NCBI GenBank assembly: GCA_004296865.1
Contig: SCVQ01000015.1
Location: 1-23,835 of the forward strand
Direction: 5' to 3'
Length of the DNA: 23,835 nt
Source of the DNA: Nitrospirota bacterium
Lineage (GTDB): Bacteria; Nitrospirota; Nitrospiria; Nitrospirales; Nitrospiraceae
The notes under the pieces are model-generated. The model was not told where the DNA came from. It saw only the letters and a list, made by a program, of their open reading frames with translations, and did not search any database. Positions 17,787 to 23,835 of this stretch are shown here, in pieces (position 1 is the stretch's first letter; every line of letters starts with the position of its first letter). The translations under genes and the position numbers were made by a program.

Positions 17787-18869
17787 ATGATATTCGAACA
17801 GCTCAATCCTCATGCCTGCCGGACCTATCTGATCGGTGATGAGAAAAGCCGGGAAGCTGTGCTGGTCGATCCGGTCCTCGAAGGAGTCGACGAATATCTG
17901 AAAGTACTCGACCAAAAAAAGCTCCGGCTCACCCATGTCATCGATACGCATACCCATGCGGATCATATTTCCGGGGCCGCAGCGCTCAAGGACCGGACCG
18001 GCTGCGAGTACGTCATGCACATCAAGGCTCCGGCTCGCTGCGTCACGTTTCATCTCACGGACGGCTTCGAGTGCCATCTCGGCCACATTCCCATGAAGGT
18101 CATGGACACCCCCGGTCACACCAAAGACAGTTTGACGCTGGTGCTGCCCGACCGCGTCCTGACCGGTGACGTGCTCTTCCTCGACGACGCGGGGGCGGGA
18201 CGGACGGACCTGCCCGGCGGCGACGCGGGGGAACATTGGGACAGCATCCAGCGAATTCTCAGCTTGCCCGAACACCTGATCGTGTACCCGGGCCATGAGT
18301 ACCGCAACCGCCAGCCTTCGAGTCTCAAGGACCAGAAACTGCGCAATCCCAATCTGAAGCCCCGCACCAAGCAAGAGTACATCGACTATTTGGACGCGCT
18401 GAAACTGGGCCCGGCCGATTGGATGAAGGACGTCTTGAAGGCCAACTATGCTTGCGCGCGAGACCCCAAGGCAGCCTGGATTCCGGTGGATGTGCCCGCG
18501 TGCGAGGTGAAAGGCACGCTGGGACTCGGCGCCAACGACCAGCAGGTCGCTGGAATTCCCGTGGAGGAAGTCAAACGCGAACTGGACGCGGGGGCCCGCG
18601 TCTTCCTGCTCGACGTGCGGGACCCTCAGGAACTCACAGGGGAACTCGGCCACATCAAAGGAGTGACCAACCTCCCGGTGACCAAGCTTGCACACCGACT
18701 GTCCGAACTGGAGGCCTATCGGGACCGAGAGATCATCGCCGTCTGCAAATCGGGAGGGCGAGCCCATACGGCCGCCCAGATTCTCATGCAGGCCGGCTTC
18801 CCCAAGGTCCATGTCATGGTGGGCGGGATGAAGGCCTGGCAACAGGCGGGATTTCCGAGTAAGACGTGA
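17787..18869 (+). CDS. Persulfide dioxygenase-rhodanese fusion (ETHE1-like MBL fold + rhodanese)
   Basis: A 360-residue cytoplasmic enzyme. ETHE1-like persulfide dioxygenases oxidise glutathione persulfide to sulfite using O2, and the fused rhodanese moves sulfane sulfur between thiosulfate or persulfide and glutathione. The metallo-beta-lactamase motif THTHADH has His55, His57, Asp59 and His60; further ligands are His111 (PGHT), Asp128 (TGDVLF) and His170 (PGHEY). The single-iron site of ETHE1 uses His111-, Asp128- and His55-type positions. The rhodanese domain (~residues 255-358) has the active-site loop CKSGGR with Cys320. I chose the ATG at 17787 with AAAGGAG upstream rather than a frame extension to 17760. 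It precedes the sulfite dehydrogenase gene by 253 bp, matching its expected product. Confidence 0.9.
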   Translation: MIFEQLNPHACRTYLIGDEKSREAVLVDPVLEGVDEYLKVLDQKKLRLTHVIDTHTHADHISGAAALKDRTGCEYVMHIKAPARCVTFHLTDGFECHLGHIPMKVMDTPGHTKDSLTLVLPDRVLTGDVLFLDDAGAGRTDLPGGDAGEHWDSIQRILSLPEHLIVYPGHEYRNRQPSSLKDQKLRNPNLKPRTKQEYIDYLDALKLGPADWMKDVLKANYACARDPKAAWIPVDVPACEVKGTLGLGANDQQVAGIPVEEVKRELDAGARVFLLDVRDPQELTGELGHIKGVTNLPVTKLAHRLSELEAYRDREIIAVCKSGGRAHTAAQILMQAGFPKVHVMVGGMKAWQQAGFPSKT

Positions 18870-19122
18870 GCGGTGAAAAGTCCGACGTGTCGTCTCTCAG
18901 GTTTGATGAAGCAGTTTCGTTCGGACGCGAAGAACGGGGAATGGCCGGCATCCGGCTGCGACCAGCTGGCTGAGCTACCTCACCGGATCTGAGGTGTGGA
19001 GCTCCGGCTGCACCATCCACCGGACCCTGCATGTACCGTCGACGGTGTGGCTTACCGTGGGTGAAGAAGACGGACAGAAGCGAACCCACACCTCTTCAAT
19101 TGTCGGCTGAGGGGGGATCTGC

Positions 19123-20328
19123 ATGTCGCAGAAAAACGATCCTCTGATCTCGCGGAGGAGTTTTCTAGCCAGAGCCGCCGGTGGAGCAGCCGTCGCTCTG
19201 ACGGCCGGTCCGATTGGCCTTTTGCTGGGCCGGGCCGAGTCCGGCGAGCCGGCCGTTCCGGCTCAAGACTCGCGCATCGTCCGCGTGGCTCGACCCTACG
19301 ACGCGGAAACCAGGGTCCATGAATTCCTCTCCTGGCTGACACCCAACGATCGATTTTTCGTGCGGAGCCATTTCGGTCCCCCGCCCCCCGATCAGATCGA
19401 CAAGGCCGCGTGGCGACTCACCCTCAGCGGCTTGGTGGACCATCCGCTCACATTGACTTTCGACGATCTTTCCAAGTTTGAGGAAGTCAGCGTGACATCG
19501 GTGGTCCAATGCAGCGGGAACGGACGAGCGTTTCACCGTCCCCAAGCTCCCGGCGTACAGTGGGAACGAGGAGCGGTCGGCAACGCGCGCTGGACCGGCA
19601 TCCGTCTCCGTGATCTTTTGCGCCGGGCCGGGCTCAAACCTAACGCAAGGCACCTGCAATTGCAGGGAGCCGACCGACCGGTGGCCGCAACCGTGCCGCT
19701 CTTCGTGCGCAGCCTTCCCATCGAGAAGGCGCTCCACCCCGATACGATCCTCGCCTATCAGATGAACGGCGCCCCGCTGCCGTTGTTACACGGGGCGCCG
19801 CTCCGATTGATCACGCCAGGATGGATGGCGGATTCCTGCGTCAAATGGCTGACCGACCTGACCGTCCAGGCAGAGGAAGCGCAGGGCTATTACATGCAAA
19901 CGGCCTATCGCTATCCGATCCGTCCCGTCAGGCCCGGCGAGGTCATCGCCCCGCAAGACCTCAAGCCGGTCGAGGCAATGATCGTGAAGTCGCTGATCGC
20001 CCAACCGCAACAAGGCGCGACACTCCCTAGCGGCAACGTGATGGTCCAGGGAGTAGCCTGGACCGGCGAGGGACGGATCATGAAAGTCGAGGTCTCGACG
20101 GATGAAGGCCGGACCTGGGAGCCGGCCAGACTCGTCGGCGACGACGTCCCCTACGCCTGGCGGCAGTGGCAGTTCCTCTGGCAAACACGAGGATCGGGCC
20201 TGCGGACGATTCACTGTCGCGCCACGGACGATCGCGGACAGGTGCAGCCGATGACGAGCCCCTGGAATCCGGGGGGATTCCTCTGGAACGGCGCCGATCG
20301 GGTACGGGTACGGATCAAAGAGGCCTGA
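19123..20328 (+). CDS. sorA: Periplasmic molybdenum sulfite dehydrogenase-like protein (SorA/SoxC family)
   Basis: A 401-residue molybdopterin oxidoreductase expected to oxidise sulfite to sulfate in the periplasm. A Tat signal (SRRSFLARAAGG) starts the protein, consistent with export after cofactor insertion. The sulfite-oxidase molybdenum-binding domain spans roughly residues 65-270. The Mo-ligating cysteine is Cys130 in VVQCSGNGR. Arg81 and His83 in FFVRSHF lie where the active-site Arg/His of SorA-type enzymes are found. PGWMADSCVKWL is another family signature. The C-terminal dimerisation domain (~residues 285-400) includes VEVSTDEGRTWEPA. GGGGGG precedes the ATG. The diheme cytochrome gene begins 2 nt after the stop, as in SorAB pairs. 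SoxC-like function with a SoxD-like partner is an alternative reading. Confidence 0.88.
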   Translation: MSQKNDPLISRRSFLARAAGGAAVALTAGPIGLLLGRAESGEPAVPAQDSRIVRVARPYDAETRVHEFLSWLTPNDRFFVRSHFGPPPPDQIDKAAWRLTLSGLVDHPLTLTFDDLSKFEEVSVTSVVQCSGNGRAFHRPQAPGVQWERGAVGNARWTGIRLRDLLRRAGLKPNARHLQLQGADRPVAATVPLFVRSLPIEKALHPDTILAYQMNGAPLPLLHGAPLRLITPGWMADSCVKWLTDLTVQAEEAQGYYMQTAYRYPIRPVRPGEVIAPQDLKPVEAMIVKSLIAQPQQGATLPSGNVMVQGVAWTGEGRIMKVEVSTDEGRTWEPARLVGDDVPYAWRQWQFLWQTRGSGLRTIHCRATDDRGQVQPMTSPWNPGGFLWNGADRVRVRIKEA

Positions 20329-20330
20329 GC

Positions 20331-20948
20331 ATGAACGACCGTCGTGCGCGTCTATATTCCGGCCATCTGTTCGTGCTGATCCTGGCCGCGCTGTGGCTGG
20401 CGTTCCTCACGACGGGACGGGCCCAAGAGCAGACGACCCGGCAGACCGCCGATCAACAGACGCAACGGTTGCTCGCCGCCCGCTGTGCCGTCTGTCACAG
20501 CACGGATCTGATTCAACAACAGCGACTCCCGCGAGACCGCTGGGAAGCCACGGTCAAGAAGATGGTTCATTGGGGGGCGCAACTGGATGCGACGGAAGAA
20601 GCGATGCTCGTGGCTTATCTCGCGACGTATTTCCATCCGGAGGCGGGACCGGTCGTGGCACCTCCTGCAGCTCCTCGATCAGGCGAAGAACCGGGCGCCG
20701 CGCCAAATCAGCCGGGGGTCCCAGCGCGAGGCGCAGCCTTGTACAAGCATAACTGTCTCCCCTGTCACGGCGAGGCAGGGAGGGGCGGCATGGGCCCGAA
20801 GCTGGCGCGCAATCCTATCCTGAGCCAGGAAGACCGGTTCCGGGCGACCGTGCGCCAAGGGCGAGGCGCCATGCCGCCGTGGGGAGACGTGCTTCGACCC
20901 CAAGAGATCGTGGACATTCGTGCATGGTTGACAACGATCCCCGACTAA
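20331..20948 (+). CDS. Exported diheme cytochrome c, probable electron acceptor of SorA
   Basis: A 205-residue protein beginning 2 nt after the sulfite dehydrogenase stop, with AGAGG about 6 nt upstream of the ATG. A signal peptide (FVLILAALWLAFLTTGRA) precedes two heme-binding segments: CAVCH at 52-56 in the N-terminal half and CLPCH at 142-146 in a more typical class I cytochrome domain. A Pro/Ala-rich linker (~residues 108-130) joins them. The first half, with DLIQQQRLPRDRWEATVKKMVHWGA, resembles the SorB/quinohemoprotein-type heme domain in which the helix around W follows the heme site. The tight spacing strongly suggests that it accepts electrons from SorA. The classical SorB has one heme, so the second heme domain is an extension. 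Confidence 0.88.
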   Translation: MNDRRARLYSGHLFVLILAALWLAFLTTGRAQEQTTRQTADQQTQRLLAARCAVCHSTDLIQQQRLPRDRWEATVKKMVHWGAQLDATEEAMLVAYLATYFHPEAGPVVAPPAAPRSGEEPGAAPNQPGVPARGAALYKHNCLPCHGEAGRGGMGPKLARNPILSQEDRFRATVRQGRGAMPPWGDVLRPQEIVDIRAWLTTIPD

Positions 20949-20977
20949 CGGGGGCAACTGCACATCGAAGGAGGGAC

Positions 20978-22396
20978 ATGATGCTGACCAGACGAACCGT
21001 GGCTGTCGGCCTGATGCTGCTCGTGGGCGTCGTCTTGGGATTCTTCCCGAGGCCGCTGTTCGGCGGCGATCAACAGCGGGCGAAGGACCTGGTGCAGAAC
21101 ACCTGCGCGCAATGCCACCGATTCGAGGGCACACCCGAATCCCGGTTCAATCTGAAAGCTCCGGACTTGATGTGGGCCGGCAGCAAGTACCAACGGCCCT
21201 GGTTGATCCGATGGCTGACCGGAAAAGAGGCGCCGCTCTACGCAAAGGGCTATCGCTGGGACCTGGACCAGAAGCCGGCCAAGCACATGACAGTCTCACC
21301 GGCCGAGGCCGACGCGATCGCCGACTATTTCGAGGAACACTCTAAGGACCCGCGCGTCAAGGTCGGCGCCTTCAACGTTTCGAAAGTCACCAAGTTCGAT
21401 GTCGCGTTCGGCGGCATGGCCTACAAGGCGCATGCCTGTCTCGGCTGCCACGTGATCGAAGAGAACGGGAAGATCATCGGCGGCCCTCAGAGCGCGTCGC
21501 TCGTCGCGGCCGGCCAGCGCTACAACATGGATTGGCTGTTCCGATTTGGCCAGAATCCGCAGGATTTCGTGCCGCATAGCGGCGAGTTCCTCGCGGATGC
21601 GACGGAGCCGCAGTTACGAGCCGTGATCGGATTTCTCGCCGTGCAGGGCGTGCAAGACTTCAAATACTACGAGCCCTGGACGAGCCCGGAATTCGGGATG
21701 GCCAGCGTGGATCGAGGCAAGGTCATCTACAAGGAATATTGCGCGCAATGTCACGGGGCCACCGGAAAGGGCGACGGCCCGGCTGCGTCGGGGTTGGAAC
21801 CGAAGCCGGCGATCCACGCGAACCTTCCCTTCGACAAGGTGCCGATCGACTATCTCTACAACGTGATCAATCACGGCGGCGCGGCGATGGGCAAGTCGCC
21901 GAACATGCCCTATTGGGGGCTGACCATCGGGCAGCAGGGCGTGGCCGACGTGATGGCCTACCTCAAGGCGACTTTCAAAGGAGGAGAACAGGTTACCCAG
22001 GTGGCACCTGCTGCCGGAGGAGCCCCCTCCGGCGTGTGTCCGCAACCACGAAAAACCGTCAAAGCCCCTCATGATTTTCTGGCGATGACCAATCCCTTGC
22101 CGGCTTCTCCGGAAACGATCCAGGCAGGGAAGACGCTGTTCCTGCAGACTGCCAAACCGCTCGCCTGCGCGATGTGCCACGGCAACGAGGGGAACGGGCA
22201 GGGGTTCATGGGCGCGGCCTTGGTTCCGCCACCGAGAAATTTCACCTGCGGCAAGATGATGAAGGACCTCCCGGATGGGCAACTGTTCTGGATTATCAAG
22301 AACGGGTCGCCGGGAACGGGCATGATGTCCTTCGCCGGTCTGCCGGATGACGAAGTGTGGCAATTGATCCGTTACATTCGGAGCTTGGCGAAATAA
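20978..22396 (+). CDS. Exported tetraheme cytochrome c
   Basis: A 472-residue protein starting at ATG 20978, with AAGGAGGG just upstream and the previous gene's stop 29 nt away. An N-terminal hydrophobic segment (VGLMLLVGVVLGFFP) is a signal peptide or anchor. Four heme motifs are visible: CAQCH at 43-47, CLGCH at 154-158, CAQCH at 255-259 and CAMCH at 397-401. The first two are spaced like a diheme unit with RWLTGKEAPLY between. The third lies in a typical class I domain ending in VMAYLKATF. The fourth follows a Pro/Gly/Ala linker and the segment MTNPLPASPETIQAGKTLF, and is clearly related to the stand-alone cytochromes at 16046 and 22868. I do not recognise the whole architecture as a named family. 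It probably carries electrons onward from sulfite oxidation. Confidence 0.88.
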   Translation: MMLTRRTVAVGLMLLVGVVLGFFPRPLFGGDQQRAKDLVQNTCAQCHRFEGTPESRFNLKAPDLMWAGSKYQRPWLIRWLTGKEAPLYAKGYRWDLDQKPAKHMTVSPAEADAIADYFEEHSKDPRVKVGAFNVSKVTKFDVAFGGMAYKAHACLGCHVIEENGKIIGGPQSASLVAAGQRYNMDWLFRFGQNPQDFVPHSGEFLADATEPQLRAVIGFLAVQGVQDFKYYEPWTSPEFGMASVDRGKVIYKEYCAQCHGATGKGDGPAASGLEPKPAIHANLPFDKVPIDYLYNVINHGGAAMGKSPNMPYWGLTIGQQGVADVMAYLKATFKGGEQVTQVAPAAGGAPSGVCPQPRKTVKAPHDFLAMTNPLPASPETIQAGKTLFLQTAKPLACAMCHGNEGNGQGFMGAALVPPPRNFTCGKMMKDLPDGQLFWIIKNGSPGTGMMSFAGLPDDEVWQLIRYIRSLAK

Positions 22397-22399
22397 TTT

Positions 22400-22458
22400 G
22401 TGAAGCGGGCCTCGCATCTCGTGAAGCGAGCGATGGCGAGAGCGAGATACGCTTCACG
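22400..22458. repeat. GTGAAGCG direct/inverted repeat between tetraheme cytochrome and DsrE genes
   Basis: GTGAAGCG occurs at 22400-22407 and 22421-22428. CGTGAAGCG (22420-22428) is exactly complementary to CGCTTCACG (22450-22458), giving a 9-bp stem with a 21-nt loop. ATCTCG and CGAGAT words lie within it. It may work as a terminator or attenuator between the two genes, or be a dispersed repeat. Confidence 0.55.
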
Positions 22459-22492
22459 CACAACGAACCACGAATCAAAGGAGGTCTGACTG

Positions 22493-22852
22493 ATGGCGAC
22501 ATTCATCATTTCCGGCAGTCGAGGGACCGACGACCCCACGATGGCAACGCTCCCCTTCATGGCCGCCAAGGTAGCGAAGGAGCAGGGGCACGATGTGGTC
22601 CTCTGGCTGTGGAACGAGGCGGTCACGCTCGGTCGCAAGGGCGCGGCGGACCATGTCACAGGGGTGAACCTCACGCCGCTGAAAGATTTGCTGGCCGCCG
22701 TGCAGACGGCCGGCATTCCGATCTGGGTCTGCGGAGCCTGCGCCGTCGCCAGGCAGATCAAGGACACGGACCTCGTGGCCGGTTCAACCATCAAAGGGAT
22801 GCCGGACTATATCAAGGCCGTGGCAGAGCGAGACCGCAATATCATGTTCTGA
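22493..22852 (+). CDS. DsrE-family sulfurtransferase-like protein
   Basis: A 119-residue cytoplasmic protein with AAGGAGG about 8 nt before its ATG. The fold is that of DsrE/DsrF-like proteins: a first strand FIISGSRGTDDPTMA, a helix, the strand DVVLWLWNEAVTL, and a conserved segment IPIWVCGACAVAR carrying Cys80 and Cys83. DsrE proteins bind and move sulfane sulfur as cysteine persulfide, and Cys80 occupies the usual active-site position. The second cysteine makes a CxxC pair, which could support disulfide chemistry or trisulfide binding (inference). It sits between two cytochrome genes of the sulfite-oxidation cluster, with 15 nt to the next gene. The context supports a sulfur-transfer role over the alternative of an uncharacterised peroxiredoxin-like function. 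Confidence 0.8.
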   Translation: MATFIISGSRGTDDPTMATLPFMAAKVAKEQGHDVVLWLWNEAVTLGRKGAADHVTGVNLTPLKDLLAAVQTAGIPIWVCGACAVARQIKDTDLVAGSTIKGMPDYIKAVAERDRNIMF

Positions 22853-22867
22853 ACCGGAGGAACGGTC

Positions 22868-23401
22868 TTGACACGCAAGCCCATCTTGTCCCTGGCGCTC
22901 GTGTGTGCCTTTGTCATTCCCGCTGCAGCGGCCGAGCAGCACATGATGGCCCCTCGCGTGCCCGCGGATAAGCTGGCGGAAGCGCGAGCCTTGCAGAGCC
23001 CTCTGCCGAACTCGCCGGATGTCGTCGAGAAGGGCAAGGCCCTCTATGAAGGCAAGGGTACTTGTGTGAACTGTCATGGTACGGAGGGACGGGGCGATGG
23101 GATCGCTTCGATCGGGTTGGACCCATCCCCGCGTAATTTCCATCATCATGGATTCTGGCGCCATCGCACGGAAGGCGAAATCTTCTGGGTGATCAAGAAT
23201 GGGTCGGTCGGCACCAGCATGATTGGATTCGCCGGTCAACTGGCGGATGAAGAGATTTGGACCATCATGCAGTACGAGCGTAGCTTCGCCGGAGAGCATG
23301 GACCGGGCATGATGGGACCAGGCGGCGGGAGGGACGGCATGGAACCTCGCGGACCGAGAGGTGGGATGGGCCCTCGCGGCGAATGCTGCCAAGGACAATA
23401 G
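22868..23401 (+). CDS. Exported monoheme cytochrome c with Gly/Met/Arg-rich tail
   Basis: A 177-residue protein starting at TTG 22868 (GGAGGAA 6 nt upstream; the first ATG lies after the signal core). The signal peptide is SLALVCAFVIPAAAA. The heme motif is CVNCH at 66-70. The mature domain follows the same plan as the 16046 cytochrome: APRVPADKLAEARALQSPLP, then GKALYEGKG, the heme motif, PRNF, GEIFWVIKNGSVGTSM and a WTIMQYERSF helix. Beyond residue ~143 comes a low-complexity tail rich in Gly, Met, Pro and Arg that ends in GECCQGQ. The tail is absent from the paralogue and might bind metal or mediate contacts (inference). It is the last gene of the sulfur cluster and lies 15 nt after the DsrE gene. 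Confidence 0.88.
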   Translation: MTRKPILSLALVCAFVIPAAAAEQHMMAPRVPADKLAEARALQSPLPNSPDVVEKGKALYEGKGTCVNCHGTEGRGDGIASIGLDPSPRNFHHHGFWRHRTEGEIFWVIKNGSVGTSMIGFAGQLADEEIWTIMQYERSFAGEHGPGMMGPGGGRDGMEPRGPRGGMGPRGECCQGQ

Positions 23402-23432
23402 CTGGTTTCGATCCCTCCTCCACCCCTATTCT

Positions 23433-23447
23433 CGCTACGCTGTAGCG
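23433..23447 (+). other. Small hairpin in the 250-bp gap before the hemerythrin gene
   Basis: CGCTAC and GTAGCG are separated by GCT. The rest of the gap (23402-23651) holds no convincing gene; a promoter for the hemerythrin gene is expected here but I cannot place it. Confidence 0.3.
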
Positions 23448-23651
23448 TTTCACTACAGAGCGCGTCTGCCTGACTGTGGCAAGCCGCCGTCGTCGCCCGG
23501 CAAAATCCGCGTCCCCACACGCCAAGTTGTGGTTTTTCCAAGAAGAGGATCGCCTTTGAAAGCAATGCGATCTCATGGCATTGCCCTTGCTTAGCATTTC
23601 GCAAAGGACAAGGACGGGGAGGAGCCTCTGTCACACAGGAAGGAAGAAGCC

Positions 23652-23835
23652 ATGACTCACCCAACGATCCAGCAATTCTTCCAGAAAGACCACGAACGGC
23701 TCGACGCCCTGTTCAAGGATTTTCAAGCGTTGAAACGGTCTGACTACGCCACAGCCAAAAACTCGTTCGTCCAGTTCAAGTTCGGGCTCCAACGACACAT
23801 CGTCTGGGAGGAGGAGATCCTGTTCCCCCTCTGGG
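23652..23835 (+). CDS. Hemerythrin-like HHE-domain protein (3' truncated by window)
   Basis: The ATG at 23652 follows AGGAAGG about 9 nt upstream. The 61 visible residues begin MTHPTIQQFFQKDHERLDALF and continue to LQRHIVWEEEILFPLW. The spacing of KDHERLD, RHIVWEEE and the following LFP matches the first two helices of the hemerythrin/HHE domain, where His and Glu residues bind a di-iron centre. Such proteins bind O2, NO or act in metal or redox sensing. The gene is separated from the sulfur cluster by 250 bp and probably has its own promoter. The second half of the domain lies outside the window, so the full ligand set cannot be checked. Confidence 0.82.
   Translation, partial: MTHPTIQQFFQKDHERLDALFKDFQALKRSDYATAKNSFVQFKFGLQRHIVWEEEILFPLW

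Noticed and set aside
18925..18990. tRNA-like stretch on the - strand containing GGTGAGGTAGCTCAG
   Set aside because: It resembles the 5' part of a tRNA, but the D-stem does not close, no anticodon arm forms and no matching 3' acceptor strand (CCTCACC) follows.
20166..20330. N-terminal extension of the diheme cytochrome into the sulfite dehydrogenase gene
   Set aside because: The signal peptide begins at the ATG at 20331, which has its own ribosome-binding site; the extension is out-of-frame SorA sequence.
23361..23594. Open frame overlapping the end of the last cytochrome gene
   Set aside because: Its first part is out of frame with the cytochrome tail, the rest has no domain, and no ribosome-binding site fits.

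Overview
The window is a GC-rich bacterial chromosome segment. Every convincing gene lies on the + strand. The gene set suggests a Gram-negative chemolithotroph, most likely Nitrospira or a close relative in Nitrospirota: a Rieske/cytochrome b complex with a cytochrome c domain fused to cytochrome b, many small periplasmic c-type cytochromes, an outer-membrane barrel, and short word-like intergenic repeats. This assignment is inference from gene content; no taxonomic marker gene is present.

Layout. (1) 1-1223: the 3' end of a SAM methyltransferase, a second complete membrane-associated methyltransferase, and a decayed TPR-protein fragment. (2) 1483-8536: an efflux and ion-transport operon made of an RND adaptor lipoprotein, a heavy-metal-type RND pump and a P2A (Ca2+-type) P-type ATPase. 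The first two genes overlap by 4 nt and the last two are 8 nt apart. (3) 8735-12313: an Mla-type lipid transport operon with STAS-MlaE fusion permease, MlaF ATPase, MlaD/MCE protein and an auxiliary lipoprotein, all overlapping or abutting. (4) 12373-13137: an OsmC-like thiol peroxidase-type protein and a small DUF2892 membrane protein. (5) 13338-17520: Rieske protein, cytochrome b/c fusion, DUF1264 exported protein, monoheme cytochrome c and an outer-membrane beta-barrel. (6) 17787-23401: a sulfur and electron-transfer cluster with persulfide dioxygenase-rhodanese fusion, SorA-type molybdenum sulfite dehydrogenase, diheme cytochrome c, tetraheme cytochrome c, DsrE-like protein and another monoheme cytochrome c. 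(7) 23652 to the end: the start of a hemerythrin-like protein.

How the genes may work together (inference). The persulfide dioxygenase would oxidise glutathione or other low-molecular-weight persulfide to sulfite. The exported SorA-like enzyme would oxidise sulfite to sulfate, and the adjacent di- and tetraheme cytochromes would carry the electrons. DsrE, rhodanese, OsmC and DUF2892 fit a sulfane-sulfur or thiol-stress theme. The neighbouring quinol:cytochrome c oxidoreductase shares paralogous cytochrome c carriers with the sulfite cluster: the cytochromes at 16046 and 22868 and the C-terminal domain of the tetraheme protein are recognisably the same domain. The most interesting proposal is therefore a combined sulfane-sulfur/sulfite oxidation module wired to a b6-like complex through a family of duplicated cytochromes.

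Intergenic DNA carries several inverted repeats, including a 34-bp near-perfect palindrome at 15975-16008. It also carries at least three recurrent repeat 'vocabularies'; one of these occurs inside the P-type ATPase coding sequence. I saw no tRNA, rRNA, CRISPR array, insertion sequence or attachment site. No gene-free stretch exceeds 300 bases.
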